A stretch of 64,000 bases of DNA from Limonium bicolor (lineage: Eukaryota; Streptophyta; Magnoliopsida; Caryophyllales; Plumbaginaceae): contig CM041776.1 in the NCBI GenBank assembly GCA_023374045.1, positions 476,645,375 through 476,709,374 on the forward strand, in the 5' to 3' direction. A program made the translations under genes and the position numbers. Every line of letters starts with the position of its first letter. The first letter of the stretch is position 1. The notes beneath the pieces were generated by a model. It worked only from the letters and a program-made list of their open reading frames with translations. It had not been told where the DNA came from and ran no database searches. Positions 22,301 through 34,770 of this stretch are shown piece after piece.

Positions 22301-24421
22301 TCTGTTCATTGTAGGCTGTTCACACACATTTACTTCTCCGTACAATATTACATGGCTTATGGGTTGCATTGAGCTCCATTACCAGGTCGTTGTTCCTTTC
22401 ATGGTACGCCCCTTCAAGGATGTCAGACTTCCCTCTGACGCCTGGTGTTTAAACTTGGTGTTAATTTCAGCCTTTGCGTTTCCATCACGTATCTTGTTCA
22501 ACCATTGTTGACCCAACGCCCTTTTAAGGATAGCTCCTGGGTGTTATTAGGTTATGCCATTACATCTGGCTTGCACTTCTTGGCATGTTTAATTTACTAC
22601 CTCGCTCTACGTTTCTTTGTTGGGTTAAATATCTTCTCCAGTGAGATTGATATCTCCTGATAGTTTAAGTGATCCTTCCGGGAGTCTCATCCCGATCATT
22701 GCACATTAACGTATCCATAGTAGGCATCTGCGTCACCATATATAGGCTGGGTACTCACTCCAGCTATTATGTTCATCCATCCAAATCCTTGAGACATATG
22801 CTATGTCTTTACTTACTATCGGTGCATTTCGCACTTGTTCACCTTTAGACATTTCCTTAAAATAAACTTACTAATTCCTTTAGTCTTCCTTAACTTAACT
22901 GGGTCCTTTTACTTCAACCATTCGATGGTAATCCTTTGCTCTTGCCTGACTTCCTCTTCGGACCGTAGTATGGAGTCAACTACTTCCCGTGTTCCAGACT
23001 CCACTCGTATACATACATGGGGTATCCTACTGATACATTGCTACTTACCCGACTACCCCATAAGAAGGTTTGTCAGGCCCACAAGCTCCTATCGGAGTGC
23101 GGTCGTCCCACATTACTGTTTGGTACACTCGTGGTGTCCGTCACACGCCTAGGTGAAGTATTCTGTTGTCAACTCCTCTTATATTATCCTGTGATAATAT
23201 GCATTCCGAGCTTCCCGAACTTAATCAAGGGAAAGTTATCCACCGTTGTATTATCATGAACCTTATCCATTCCCTCGGTTGTTACCCTTGGGTTTACCGG
23301 TCTCCATCCGGTTATGTTAAAGTAACTGGGTATAACTTACCTACCATGTGGCACTGGGGCCGGTGTAGGTCTTCTGGTTTGGTTTCAAAAAGAGGTTAGA
23401 AATAAAATGGGTTTGAAAGAAACTTTGGTTTTGAAAAGGGTTTTGAAAATAATTTTAGGTTGAAAGAAAAATTTTCGTGGTTTTACAACGCGTCCTTGCC
23501 TTACCCAAGTCTAGCTTCTTGCTGACTGGTATATTTCCAAGTACAGTGGTCAGGCTATTAAGCCCTTCCACGGTTATGATAATCCCACTTAACTTCATGG
23601 TGCTTTACTGAGTACTTTGTAGTTGCTAAAAATCTCCCACACAACCTTGTTGTAGCAGCACTTGCCATGGCAAGTGCGCCATGCAATCTGGTTATCGGTT
23701 CAATACACTCTGGTTGCGGTATTGCTTTCATCCGCACCGACATCAGTGGCCTTGCTGGCCCTTACTTGATCTTACAGTCTTAACAATAAATCCTCTGGAC
23801 ACTTCTCACTGTCCTCACATGACAACCATTAATTAGGGTGTTCCCCACTCTAGGAGACCCCTTTTACTTGGTATTGTATCCTCCTCGTACTACGTTGTAG
23901 TTCTTTGATCGGATGCTATACCGTCGGTGTATTAGTCAACTTGTAGTCCCGTAGACATTCGTCTCGGGTTTCATTACCTCCTCCTTGCCTGTTGCACGCT
24001 TGGTGCGTTGCAAGCTGGTTGTCCTCGACTGCTCCGCATGTCGACCCAGGGTGCTGGAAATTCCATTCTCTTGTGCACAAGATTCTTCGCTTTTCGCTAA
24101 CAAGAGCGGTTAATATTGTTAAAATGGAGACCGTCCTCGGGATTCACACCTTTCGGGATCTACCGTGTGACAGGTTCTCCGTACTTATAAGGACATTTAA
24201 TAACAGCCAGATCGGGTATTCCCGAGTAAGAGAGGATTTCCAACTCTCTGGCGTTCTTTCCAAGTTATATAATAGGGTTTGTGGAGGGCGGGATGGATAC
24301 TGTAAGTATCCAGTACACACTGGTATTTCCCTAACTAGCGTACTTCTCACGCTATCACTCAACCCTTAACCCAAAGTACTAAACTCTTAACTCGGTACTT
24401 CCTAAGCTCGGTATTTCAGTC
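19399..24421 (-). other. non-coding interior of element B
   Basis: The interior is just over 5 kb and shows no Gag, protease, RT or integrase motif in any frame. Near 19500-19700 there are repeated words around GGACTTAATGGTCCGG, a small palindrome. Colinear blocks are shared with element A: about 21640-21680, 22985-23145 and near 23640-23690 (CACTTGCCATGGCAAGTG, a palindrome). The position where element A has gag contains unrelated sequence here. Confidence 0.65.
20879..20891 (-). promoter_or_regulatory. internal copy of the polypurine tract, element B
   Basis: AAGGGGGGTAGAG on the minus strand, 1493 bp from the terminal PPT. The immediate context (GGGCGTAATCCCTTTT) matches the internal PPT of element A. 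Confidence 0.7.
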
Positions 24422-24449
24422 ATCAGAGCGATACTTCGCTCTGATACCA
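24422..24449 (-). promoter_or_regulatory. PBS (initiator tRNA-Met type) with hairpin, element B
   Basis: On the minus strand TGGTATCAGAGC, 5 bp from the LTR end. ATCAGAGCGA, loop AGTA, TCGCTCTGAT form a perfect 10-bp stem over the PBS. The closing G-C pair of element A is an A-T pair here. Confidence 0.85.
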
Positions 24450-24454
24450 CTTTT

Positions 24455-27400
24455 TGTAACACCCCACCTTCTAACAACACACTTATTAACACATCGCAGC
24501 GGAATTCATAACCCAAAACATCACTTAATTCTTTGGTGTTACACGCCGTTAGCCACCCACGTGGCTAACAAGGCTAACATACATACATCGTACCGGTCTG
24601 ATGGACTAAATTCCCGAGCAACTACACATCGATACTGTTTCATATCCAACATACCATATTCACTTACATTACAACTGTACCGAGTACTTCTCAACTAATG
24701 CCGATACAATTTCGGTCTTACTACACCTACAATACTTGCACAAATCTCATGACTACCACATACAAATGACTACCCCTCCTACTCTCGAACGGCTACCAGC
24801 TTCATTGTACCTGAAAAGTAATGGGGGCCCCCAAAGGGGGTCAGCACCTTTGCTGGTATGGTAATCCCGCAGCCCGCATGCTACCGGGCCACGCACAACT
24901 ATTTGTCATCTTAGCATGCAGTTGATTTATTTCAAACATGCACAAACTCATACATACATCATGCTTATAAGCAACATCCATTAGTGAGTACATGCACAAG
25001 GTTAGCACACCCAACATAACAACACACACTTCACTTTATAGCATACACAACTTAATTTCACTCTTCTTAGAGTACATGAACTTCATTTAGGGAGTGCCGG
25101 GGTGATATAAGCCCGAGCACAACATACATACATTTCCTTACTTGAGTGGCGGCCTCGTATAGGACCGTACACAACATACATAATTTCCCCCTAACTCCAA
25201 TAGTGATGAGGTAGGTAAGCCTTGGTTAAGCTTGTGGGTAACAGAGAGGGAGTCGAAGCAACATAGGCGTCAACACCCTAACAACATTACACATAATTTC
25301 CCTCCTAGCCCGATATGGAGGTCGGGAGGTAGCTTTGGGCTAAGCTAATGGGAGGTCGAAATCCAATGAAGGAAAACAACCCTAACATAACAGGATGGAG
25401 TTAATAATCACATATATGTATTAACTCCAAACAACACGCGCGACCGGCACACACCGGATTCCTCTCCATACATAACATTGCTTATTAGTTAGAGGTTCCC
25501 TTATGGAACTTATCACATACATACATCGCATAGTGTACTAACTCGGTTAGACACATAAGGGGAGTATTATCCCTTTTTAACAAACATGGATATCTGTATC
25601 CGATAACAACAACACATACCAAACAACCACACTACACACACATAATCACAACATATACTAACGCACTGATAGCCGTGGTTAGAACGTTCCCATGGGTTGG
25701 GACGTTTATTCCGCATACCGAACTCTTATGTGAACCTAAGGTCGGTTATCTATTATTTAACACATAACTAAGGTTAAGCGGGTATCGGAATTATTTACGC
25801 CACAATATTGAATTACTGTAAACTCATTTCATGCTTTATCTTGCAAGGTGGCAACACACAGAAAAACATGTTGGCATACAAGCCGGTGTAATCCGTTAGG
25901 ACACAGGTTGCAAGAAAACCATACCTGTCATCGAAGATGCACTCTAATGTGCTATCACATGTTCCTTGAAAATCTTTGTACAACTGGTAACATTATAACT
26001 ATCTTTATTAATATGGGGTAACATAATTATTTAACGACTAATGCGCCCACGATTAACCCCGTTCGATAGTTTTATAACTTTACATGTACAACTTCTTACC
26101 ACTCAATCACCATTATAACTTACTTAATTTATCCTGAAACAACCTTATAATCTTAACTTTAAGCATTAAGGTTTATACTTAATCTTAACTTAATTACTTA
26201 AGTTCTTAGGGTCCCAATCATCACTACCCTATTAATGGCACACCTTAATACCAATTAACATTCTTAGAAATTAAAATTTCTTTTTTTTTGTTAAGGGTCG
26301 ACCGACCCACCGACCGACCCAACCCCTGGGTCGGTCCGTCCCAGTAACTTTCTGGTCAGAAAACAACCTTAGACCGACCCACGACCGACCCATCCTTATG
26401 GGTCGGTCCATTGCCGAAACTTTTCCCTTCGAAATTTTTGCCCGACCGTCCCAAAGCTAAGCCGACCGACCCAAAACCCTCTGGGTCGGTCCATTACCGA
26501 AACTTTCTGGCTGGCTTAACATGGTCCGACCGACCCAGAACTGGGTCGGACCCTGGGTCGGTCCACTACAGATTTTCTCTTAATTTATTCTTTCAACTCC
26601 AAACTTTTCCTCATATATCCTAATATGTTCTAACCTCATTTGGACACTTCGAACCCATCTTAATCCCCCCCTAAACACACAAAAAAACTCATCTTCTAAT
26701 TCCTTAAGCCTTTACTCATTCCTCCTCAAAATACCTAACACTTACAATGTCTTCTCTCCATTAGTCACACAAGAACACCTAAAATCACCAAGACACTCTC
26801 AACCATAACACCATCATCAAACACTCATTTCCATAGAAATTTTGACATAACTTCCCCATAATCTCTACATATTCATCCTCATCAATCATCATCAAAACTC
26901 AACCTCTTCATTCCTAATCTAGCCACACCCTTTTCAAGGGTCCTAACAGCACACAATAAAACCTCAATCATCAACATCAACAATATCACCATAACTCCAT
27001 AAACACAATACCAATCTCCACTTTAAAATATTTGGCTCTTAAGGCCTTCAATTCAACTATTAATTCACAAATCTCTTCACACCAACACTAGACACATTTT
27101 CATCACATTCATTCCACAATTTGGGTTCATTAACTTGTTTACCCATCCCAAACATTCAAACAATTTTAACAATGTTTAAGGTAGTGTTCTTACCTTATTT
27201 TCACAAGTCTCTCATTAATTTCCTCTTGCTCCTCATCTCCTCAAATCGGTCAAGAGGGAATGGAGTTTCCAAACTCCATCCCAACATTCAAGAACACAAA
27301 AATACATTTCATTAATTATCCAAACCCTTAAGAACTTTAAATCGATTTAAGGGCTTAAAACACAAGATTAGGGTTTACCTTTTGGAACCCTTTAAGAGAG

Positions 27401-28513
27401 GTTCTCACCCTTGAATCAAGAAGGGATCATTCCACCATTGGAGGGTTGTAATGAAGCTCAAAATCAAGAAGAAAACAAGGTGTGAGAGAGAGCCAAAATC
27501 GGCCAAGGCATGAAAATGGGAAAAATGAGTTTTTCTCTTGAACTTTTTACCTTGTTTGAAAGAGGAGACTCCAAGCTACAAGATGGTGTGCTTTTCTCTT
27601 CAAATGGGAAAAACCCATGGAGATGAAGTTCTTCATTTTCGAATTTTGAAAAGAGGGAAAGGTAGAGCTTGATGAGAGGAAGAAGAATATGTGATTAGTT
27701 TTTCGTTTGGAGCATGAACGAAGCTTGGGCAAGAGGGAAAGGTGGGAAGCCATTGAAGGGGCTTCAAAATCGCAACACACAGAGAGGAGGGGAGGAAAAA
27801 TCGCTGGAGGAAGAAAGGAAAGAACGTGGGGAAGAAAGGAGAAAGGAAAAAGAAGAGAGGAAAAAGAAATAAAGGAGGAGAGAGAAGAATAAAGGGGTAG
27901 TTGTACCCTTTTGCTTTTTGGCTCTTTTGACTTAATTAATTAGCTAACTAGTCATGTGTGAGGGGCTATCTTCATTAATAAAACCGGCCCACATAACTGT
28001 TACAGGCTGGAGCGTTTCTCGTCTTTTACAGAAAACGCCCGTTAATTTACCCGGTTTAGCACTATTCACTAACCGGGCCCGTTTTCCGGAATTTTCTCGT
28101 TTCTTAAATTTTAATGGTTATTATACTCCCATTAATTCTTATTTATAGTTATATGATAAACTATAACTTTTACGGGGTTCATTTGACTGTTTAAAGTCAC
28201 GTTTTCGGGTATTCTCGAAAAACGTGCTTTAGACTCCGTTAGCGTTTTAACGCCTTATTTGAATCCGTTTTCTTCCGGAATTTTTCCCACATGTTCTTAG
28301 TATGTAATTAGGGTTTAAACATATATTTGTAACCCTAGTGAAGGTTATATACCTCCTAAAATAATTAAAACGCGTTTTCACATTTTGTGACTTTTTACGC
28401 ATTTTTTTTTCTTTTTGGTTTTTATTTCTTCGCCAATGATCTTAAGGACTTAATTAGCCTTAGAAAATAATAATCACATATTTAATTAACATATTAAGGT
28501 TTGGGTTATTTCA
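24455..28513 (-). repeat. 5' LTR of element B
   Basis: It begins TGTAACACCCC after the PBS and ends GGGTTATTTCA. It is the same as 15316-19385 apart from scattered short indels and a few substitutions, many in homopolymers, so either a moderately young insertion or residual read errors. It includes the hairpin array (26297-26570). Confidence 0.85.
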
Positions 28514-29109
28514 TCTACCACCTTACCCAATCCATCAATGACTATTGCAAATCATTCCTAACATAACTGCACTTCTAACCCAAGTTCAACTCTCTATTCT
28601 TAAGTCTTGCACCTTGCTCATTTCTAGTTTTACCAAAGAATTTCAATACTTATTTGCTACAGATGTTTGCCTCCTGTCCTCTAGTTCTCCAAATGCCATT
28701 TCGAGGCTATCACTCAACTCTAAACAACACTACAAACACCTCGATTCTCCAATACACTAAGTCATCTTAAAACACTTATTTTTTCTACCAAGATTTTGCC
28801 ATAACCTCCCCATAAATCTAACATACTCCAAACCATCAAATCTCACCAATTTCATTCCTAATCTAGCCACACCCCTTACAAGGGTCCTACCAGCACATAA
28901 ACACAATCCAAATCCACCAAACATCAATATAACACAAACCACACAACATTTGGCTCCAGAGGCCCTTAATTCACAATTTAACTCACAAATCTACCAATTC
29001 CCAACCAAGCACACTTTCACACATATTTTGGGTTTATTATTTCATTTAACCATCCCAAATTCTAAAGCATATTCAAAACAAGCTTTAAGGCTGATTTCTT
29101 ACCTTGATT
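28514..29109 (-). repeat. diverged LTR fragment related to element B
   Basis: From about 28740 it aligns with 26820-27195 in order (CATAACCTCCCCATAA, CATTCCTAATCTAGCCACACC, AGGGTCCTA, TTCTTACCTT). It is cut by the gap at 29110 just after a donor-like motif (AAG|GTAAGA on the minus strand, GT at 29102). No gene seen. Confidence 0.65.
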
Positions 29110-29609
29110 NNNNNNNNNNNNNNNNNNNNNNNNNNNNNNNNNNNNNNNNNNNNNNNNNNNNNNNNNNNNNNNNNNNNNNNNNNNNNNNNNNNNNNNNNNN
29201 NNNNNNNNNNNNNNNNNNNNNNNNNNNNNNNNNNNNNNNNNNNNNNNNNNNNNNNNNNNNNNNNNNNNNNNNNNNNNNNNNNNNNNNNNNNNNNNNNNNN
29301 NNNNNNNNNNNNNNNNNNNNNNNNNNNNNNNNNNNNNNNNNNNNNNNNNNNNNNNNNNNNNNNNNNNNNNNNNNNNNNNNNNNNNNNNNNNNNNNNNNNN
29401 NNNNNNNNNNNNNNNNNNNNNNNNNNNNNNNNNNNNNNNNNNNNNNNNNNNNNNNNNNNNNNNNNNNNNNNNNNNNNNNNNNNNNNNNNNNNNNNNNNNN
29501 NNNNNNNNNNNNNNNNNNNNNNNNNNNNNNNNNNNNNNNNNNNNNNNNNNNNNNNNNNNNNNNNNNNNNNNNNNNNNNNNNNNNNNNNNNNNNNNNNNNN
29601 NNNNNNNNN
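29110..29609. other. assembly gap, 500 N
   Basis: Exactly 500 N, a fixed-size scaffold gap of unknown real length. Open frames across it are artefacts. Confidence 0.99.
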
Positions 29610-30803
29610 TAAGATGAGAGGAAACACTGTTACTCAAACTAAGGATCTGGCTCTAAACGCACGTGATACTACCACAATATCAGAAGATGAGGATTGTAAC
29701 GTAGATGCGGAAATCACTAAGATTATGAACATCATACAGAGGCTGAGCAGTAGAAAACAAAGGTCAAACCAACAGAGTAAGTCAAAGAAGGGACAAAACA
29801 CATGTTTTAGGTGTAACAAGCCTGGTCATGTTGTCAAGGATTGTCCTCTCCAGCAGAAGGAAAATTCTCAGAAGAAGATTAAGAAACACACAGATACAGC
29901 TGCAGCTGTATGGGAACAGGATATCTCAGATACAGACTCAGAATCCGGGGAGTGTGCGCAGATGTGTTTGACGGCAATTGCTCACGAAGATGATGATATC
30001 AATACTGAGTATAACATAAAGGAGAAGGAAATCTGGAAGGATACTCTTGAGAAAGAAGAGATATTTATTCAGCTAACCTCTGCACTCTCTGAGATAAAAT
30101 TCTTGAAGAATCAGTATGATATGAGATTAAAGAACTCAGGGCTAAGGTGAAAAGTCTGAGTCAGTCTTCGACAGAAAGCAAAAATCTTGTCATTGAGAGT
30201 TTAGATAAGCCAAGGATTAACTTTGTTAGTCCTCTGGAAACTAGGGTTCTCACTCTTCCTTGTTGGGCACAAGAAGAGATAAATTCTCTTTTGGATAGCA
30301 ACAAATCGCTTAAAAGAGAATGCGAAACACTCTCAGACATGGTAGCCAAGGCAAATCGAAAGTTAGAACTTCAGACTCCTGCTAATCCAACTTGGTATAC
30401 CGGGAAGGCGAATTTGAAGCAAATGATGCAGAATAATAACTCAGACAAATGCGGTTTGGGACATAAGTCTGAGACATTCTCTCAGTCTACGACTGAGAAG
30501 TTACAGACTATAACTGCGAGACATCAGCCAAGATTACACTCATGCCGATATTGCCACTAGCTAGGACACAAGGTTAGATGGTGTCCCAAATTGTTGAAAA
30601 AAAAATTGCGTGAAAAATCATCAAGGCAGATGTCATTCGAAATCAAAAGATCGCACACTAAAAGGTGGGTTCCTTTCAATCACTTTAAGTCTGAGTCAAC
30701 AACTGAGATCAAACAAGTTTGGGTACCAAAGTCAAGTCGGCCCTACCGGACTCGTCAAGAAGGCACTTCATCTCCTTCAGAATTATCATCTCCTTCCCAG
30801 TGA
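29610..30803 (+). pseudogene. gag: Sirevirus-like copia gag, broken
   Basis: The Gag C-terminal half begins at the gap edge. It has one zinc knuckle CFRCNKPGHVVKDC near 29803, then an acidic region and a heptad-like stretch (LKREC, LSDMV) suggesting a coiled coil, as is typical of Sirevirus Gag. A second knuckle-like site near 30545 is split by a stop (CRYCH, stop, LGHKVRWC). A frameshift near 30118 and the TAG at 30558 break the frame. The last part contains KRWVPF and KQVWVPK, a motif common just after the second knuckle. No protease or pol follows: the next recognisable feature is the PPT at 31030, so pol has been lost. A near-identical copy starts at 63368. Confidence 0.7.
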
Positions 30804-31029
30804 TCAGACCATGATGCATCACTACCCCCAATCCATAAGGTTTATGACTTAATTCCTTTTTGATTTGGCAAAAGGGGGAAAGTGGTCTTGAACGTACTCT
30901 ACAACTCAGGGGGAACACTCATCAGTTTAAAACTTACAGAGTTTACCAGTTAGTCTTGGATGTATACAACGATTCAGGGGGAACATTCAGCAGTTCAAGA
31001 AGTTCAAGACTTACAGAGTTTGCCACATC
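30804..31029 (+). other. remnant 3' region with repeated PPT-like tracts
   Basis: AAAAGGGGGAAAG near 30870 and CAGGGGGAACA near 30907 and 30978 precede the terminal tract. Multiple PPT-like tracts before the 3' LTR are a known feature of Sireviruses. Confidence 0.6.
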
Positions 31030-31042
31030 AAAAAGGGGAAAC
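31030..31042 (+). promoter_or_regulatory. polypurine tract before the first Sirevirus-like LTR
   Basis: AAAAAGGGGAAAC directly before TGTTGATG. Confidence 0.75.
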
Positions 31043-31531
31043 TGTTGATGTTTTTTGATCGGCAAACTCAGTTCAATACTGAAGCCCGTTTTAAGACTAG
31101 CCTGAAGCGAAGCCCGTCAGTCTTGAACTGACGAACAGAGAAGAAGATAGAATATTTAACAAGATTTTATCTAGCTGTTAAAGATAAAATCTTGAATGAT
31201 AAATTCTCACACGGTCTCTATATCTATATAAGGGGAAGAAAGTCTAGGCCATAGAGACAACATTCACGCAAATAAGAAAATCAGAAATACTATGTAATTT
31301 GCTAGAGCAACAGTAAGGGTTAATATAGAGAAAATCAGAGAGAGAGAGAGTGAGATTGTAGAGTAAATTCAGAGAGAGTTTTGTTGCTGATTTCGTTGTA
31401 AGTAACTTGAGTTCAGAACTCAAGTTACGCGTGGTTTATGTCAAGATAGTGTTCTTGACGTGAGGGTTTGTATTAGTAATGAATACGTGATTGTGTAACC
31501 ATTGTTATACGCCGACATCTAAGAATCAACA
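31043..31531 (+). repeat. Sirevirus-like LTR, 489 bp
   Basis: It starts TGTTGATG and ends AATCAACA, inverted termini. It contains a possible TATA region (TATATCTATATAAGG near 31220) and an AG repeat near 31340. The DNA after it starts GGTATGAAC, at best a degenerate PBS. Confidence 0.7.
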
Positions 31532-32291
31532 GGTATGAACAAGGCAAGAGATTCCGCTACTCACAGTTTGATACTTAACGTTCTAATTAAAGAAAAACAG
31601 GAAAAAGAAAACAGAATTGGCCTCTCTTATCTGGCTATTAAGTCTTTAAGGGTGCCTTATCACCTAACTTCCTAAGGGCAACTGCTCTGGGCAAGTTGAC
31701 CCAACGCTGCTACAAAGATAAGGAGTAAAAGTCAAGTCCCTGTTTGTAACATGAAACAAAAGCGAAAAAGAAAGTTTTTTTTTAAAGGACCTTGTTGTGA
31801 GTATGAATCTGTGGCGATGAAAGGTTCAGTGGAATAAGACTGTACTTCTCACCCCTTGCCAATTCAGTGGAAAGTGAATGAAAGGAGGAACTCTTTATGT
31901 AATACAAGTGTGCCACCGTATATGTGCATATATCCATGAACCACGGAGAGTAAACCTTCTCAATTTAGTAGTTTGTACCATTTGATCTCCTTGGATACCC
32001 TACTCAACTATTTCACTTATTATGGTACATTGTGTTGTGTGAAACTTAGTCTGGAACTGAGATAGTAGGTTTAATAACGGTATTTTACATTCACTTCGCT
32101 CCATTTTTTTAAATAACTATTTTAAAAGGGAAACAAAAAATGACATCATCTCTCTCTGCTGCAAAAGACGTTTGACATACCTTCTTCATTTTTCTCTCAC
32201 TCTCCACTCTCTCTGTGTTTACGAACGTAATTTTCCTTCCTGCCAACTCTTTCTGTCTCAAATCGAACTTGGATTTTCTCATCCACGGGCT
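31532..32291 (+). other. untranslated stretch between Sirevirus-like LTR and env-like ORF
   Basis: No gene recognised. CT-rich DNA near 32185-32280 precedes the ORF. Confidence 0.5.
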
Positions 32292-33658
32292 ATGGATTCC
32301 TTCGAACATCTAATTGTTGACGAAACTATTCACCCCCTAGCTATGGAGAAGCCAACTGAACAAGAAGTTTCACAGCCCATCCCCGATTCCAACTCCAAAC
32401 CCTCTCCCGATGAAAATTCCCAAACCCTAATGCTGAAGCAACGATCCTCAGTGACAGTGCTTCCTCGGCGACCCCGACTGAAGAGGACCTTCAATCTCCA
32501 CCCACGAATCCTACCAGACGTGGACTGCGAGATCGTTCCAAGAAAGCGCCAACTGGGCATACCCCTGCGCCGTCCTCGAAGCGCAAAGTTGCCGATTCTC
32601 CTGCTTAGCAATCCCGGTCTCTGAAGCGCAAGAAGTCTATGGGAAAACTTCTGTCCAAAGCTAAGGCAAAGGAATTCCATCTTGAACGATCACAAAATCT
32701 AAGTCGTGCTTATCCTCAGAAGCCTGTCTTTGGTCGTGCCTTCCTCGAATCGGATATTGTTCCTGGTAAGCTGATCGACTGTGACTGGCTGGAGAATAAT
32801 TCTTTAGCGTCTTTAGGAGATGCCATACGTTTCCAAGGTTGGGATAATTTGTTTAAGTCGGAGACTGCGTATTACTCTGAATTTCTGTTTCCATTTATTC
32901 AAAACATGGAATTTCTATCTCCCTTTGAATTCAAGACTGAAGTTGCTGGCAAGAAAATGATAATTTCACCTGCATGGCTTGTTATGATGTTAGAGGTTCC
33001 CCTAGACGGTCTGGCTGAATTTAATCCACAGAAAATTGAGGTAGCGCCCCATACCGAGGTAGTTGATCACTTTGCTCTGTCACGCGTGAGTTCTAGACTC
33101 AAGCACTACCCACAGAGGGATTTAGCAGTCTTGCCTTGCCTGTTACATATGATAACCTATCAATGTCTTCTTCCTCGGTCTGACATGAGAGACAAGGTTA
33201 CACCAGTGGATCTTGCGGTTATGTGGTGTCTTGATAGGAAGATACATCTATCTCTGCCTAGGATGATCATTTCCCATCTGAGGACTGTCATTAACAGCTC
33301 CAAGCCGTCGATTCCTTATCCGTTTTGGCTAACGAAAGTGCTCAGATATCATCAGATCTCTCTGGAAGATTCCTTCTCCATCCCCGCTCAACCAACGAGC
33401 TATCTCGCTTTGGCTACTCTTTCCAAGATGGGGATGGAACTCTCTGAGTCTGGCTGGCAACTCAAACAAGTAGGTCAACACAACGCCAAGACTGAGAAAC
33501 AGGTTGCTCTGGATCCCATGCTACAATCTCTGATTCAGTCAGTTCTAGACTCAGTCCAGGCTTTGGAGAAGCGGGTAATGGCACATTTGGCGAGGCTGGA
33601 AGATAAACTAGATACTCTCATGCCGGTGCCAGATTCTGAATCTTCTGAGAAAATATAA
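32292..33658 (+). pseudogene. env-like / plant transposon-protein-like ORF, broken near its N-terminus
   Basis: A frame from ATG 32292 shifts in the region 32460-32520, and a TAG lies at about 32607 in the continuing frame. From 32639 a 339-residue stretch is open. Its N-terminal part is Lys/Pro-rich. The middle (FGRAFLESDIVPGKLIDC, AGKKMIISPAWLVMMLEVP, LLHMITYQCLLPRSDMR) resembles the fold family often labelled 'putative plant transposon protein' in retroelements. The C-terminus (VLDSVQALEKRVMAHLARLE) is a predicted coiled coil. Its place just before a PPT and 3' LTR is where Sireviruses carry an env-like ORF. I see no clear signal peptide or transmembrane segment, so an envelope function is not supported. 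Confidence 0.5.
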
Positions 33659-34177
33659 TGATTGTTTGAGTCTGTAATTGGTTCTTGTGTTTGTCGGGAA
33701 TTGGTCTTTTTGATGAGGCAAAGGGGGGTGTTTGGAAGTCTTTGAACTGTTCTTGTATGTTTGGAAATCTTTGAACTGATCTTGGTCCTTATGTTTTTGT
33801 GCTGGTACTTGAATTGTGGTGGATGCGGTGGATGACCAAACTTCAATTTTTTTGTGATTAGCATGCATTAGCTTCCTGACACTAGCCACATTTTGGATAC
33901 ACTAATGCTACAATCCTATTTTCTGTTTAACTGCATCCTTGAATGTTGCTTATGCTAAGTCTTTCCACTGATGCTTACAAATCTCTCTTTCTTTATTACT
34001 ACAATTCTTTTGTTATGAGTCACTTTACGCTTGAAAGGTTGTGAGTGTTATACCAAGTACAGGATTAACTGAAAGACATGCAAAATTGAGGGGGAACGGT
34101 TTCATGCGAAGCTGTCTGAGCACAAGACTCAGGGGGAATCAATCCAAGCTGTTCAAGACTTCAATGGTTTGCCGCAT
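33659..34177 (+). other. 3' region after env-like ORF
   Basis: No gene. PPT-like tracts AGGGGGGTG (about 33722), GAGGGGGAAC (34089) and CAGGGGGAATC (34130) precede the terminal PPT. Confidence 0.55.
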
Positions 34178-34192
34178 CAAAAAGGGGGAAAC
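34178..34192 (+). promoter_or_regulatory. polypurine tract before the second Sirevirus-like LTR
   Basis: AAAAAGGGGGAAAC directly before TGTTAATG. Confidence 0.75.
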
Positions 34193-34770
34193 TGTTAATG
34201 CTATTTTGATCGGCAAACTCAGCTTCAAACTGACAAGCACAAAAAGTCCAATAACTGAAGACGCGGTTAGTCCTAAACCGAGAGAGCAAAGAAAGAAGAT
34301 AGAAGATATTAAGTAAGATTTTATCTATCTGTTAAAGATAAATAAAATCTTAGGCGGTGACTGATTACTTAACGACTCGACATCTATAAAGTAAGTGGTG
34401 AGACTAGGGTTAAAAAAATAGGTTTTACGAATAAGGAAAACCGAGTGGGAAACACGGGAAACACAATAGGGATTCTTATGTGAAGAGATTTACAAATTGT
34501 AATATCGATCTGGGTTAATAATCTGAAGTTATACACGGGGTAGAACTTCAGGTGCTAGGAATTAAGGGATAGTCGTTTCTAGACGTGATCTGAGTATTTG
34601 TACTCGTGAGAACATAAAGAAGTGCAGGTTGTGCGTGCTTTAACTTGTATCAGGTGTGATACGTGATTTATGTGAAAGTCAATTAAGTTCTTTAGTTATT
34701 CCTGTTCTCTGTTCTTCGTCAGTCCTAGACTAAGACGCGTCATACACTAGCGGTAGGATTTTGCATTAAC
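34193..34770 (+). repeat. second Sirevirus-like LTR, about 578 bp
   Basis: It starts TGTTAATGC and ends GCATTAAC, inverted termini. It is related to 31043-31531 (shared TTTTGATCGGCAAACTC, GATTTTATCTA and GTTAAAGATAAA) but clearly diverged, so the two need not be a pair. It abuts an Athila LTR end at 34771. Confidence 0.65.

Larger units (their letters stand above)
15316..28513 (-). mobile_element. element B: non-coding long-LTR element (LARD type)
   Basis: Two LTRs of 4070 bp (15316-19385) and 4059 bp (24455-28513), very similar and differing mostly by short indels, flank about 5.07 kb. On the minus strand the order is LTR, PBS hairpin (24449-24422), non-coding interior, internal PPT (20891), terminal PPT (19398), LTR. 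No gag or pol can be read, so it fits large retrotransposon derivatives. The outer flanks do not match: AAATT precedes 15316 and TCTAC follows 28513, so no target duplication is visible. Confidence 0.85.

Noticed and set aside
23992..24369. Open frames on both strands (125 and 72 codons) near the element B PBS as possible gag
   Set aside because: No gag core or zinc knuckle; the two frames overlap on opposite strands, and no homology to the element A Gag is visible.
29104..30150. Long reading frames running through the N stretch
   Set aside because: Translation of N gives no evidence; only the part after 29609 is real sequence.
31532..31545. PBS after the first Sirevirus-like LTR (GGTATGAAC)
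   Set aside because: It matches only the first few bases of TGGTATCAGAGC and lacks the leading T, so it is too weak to call.
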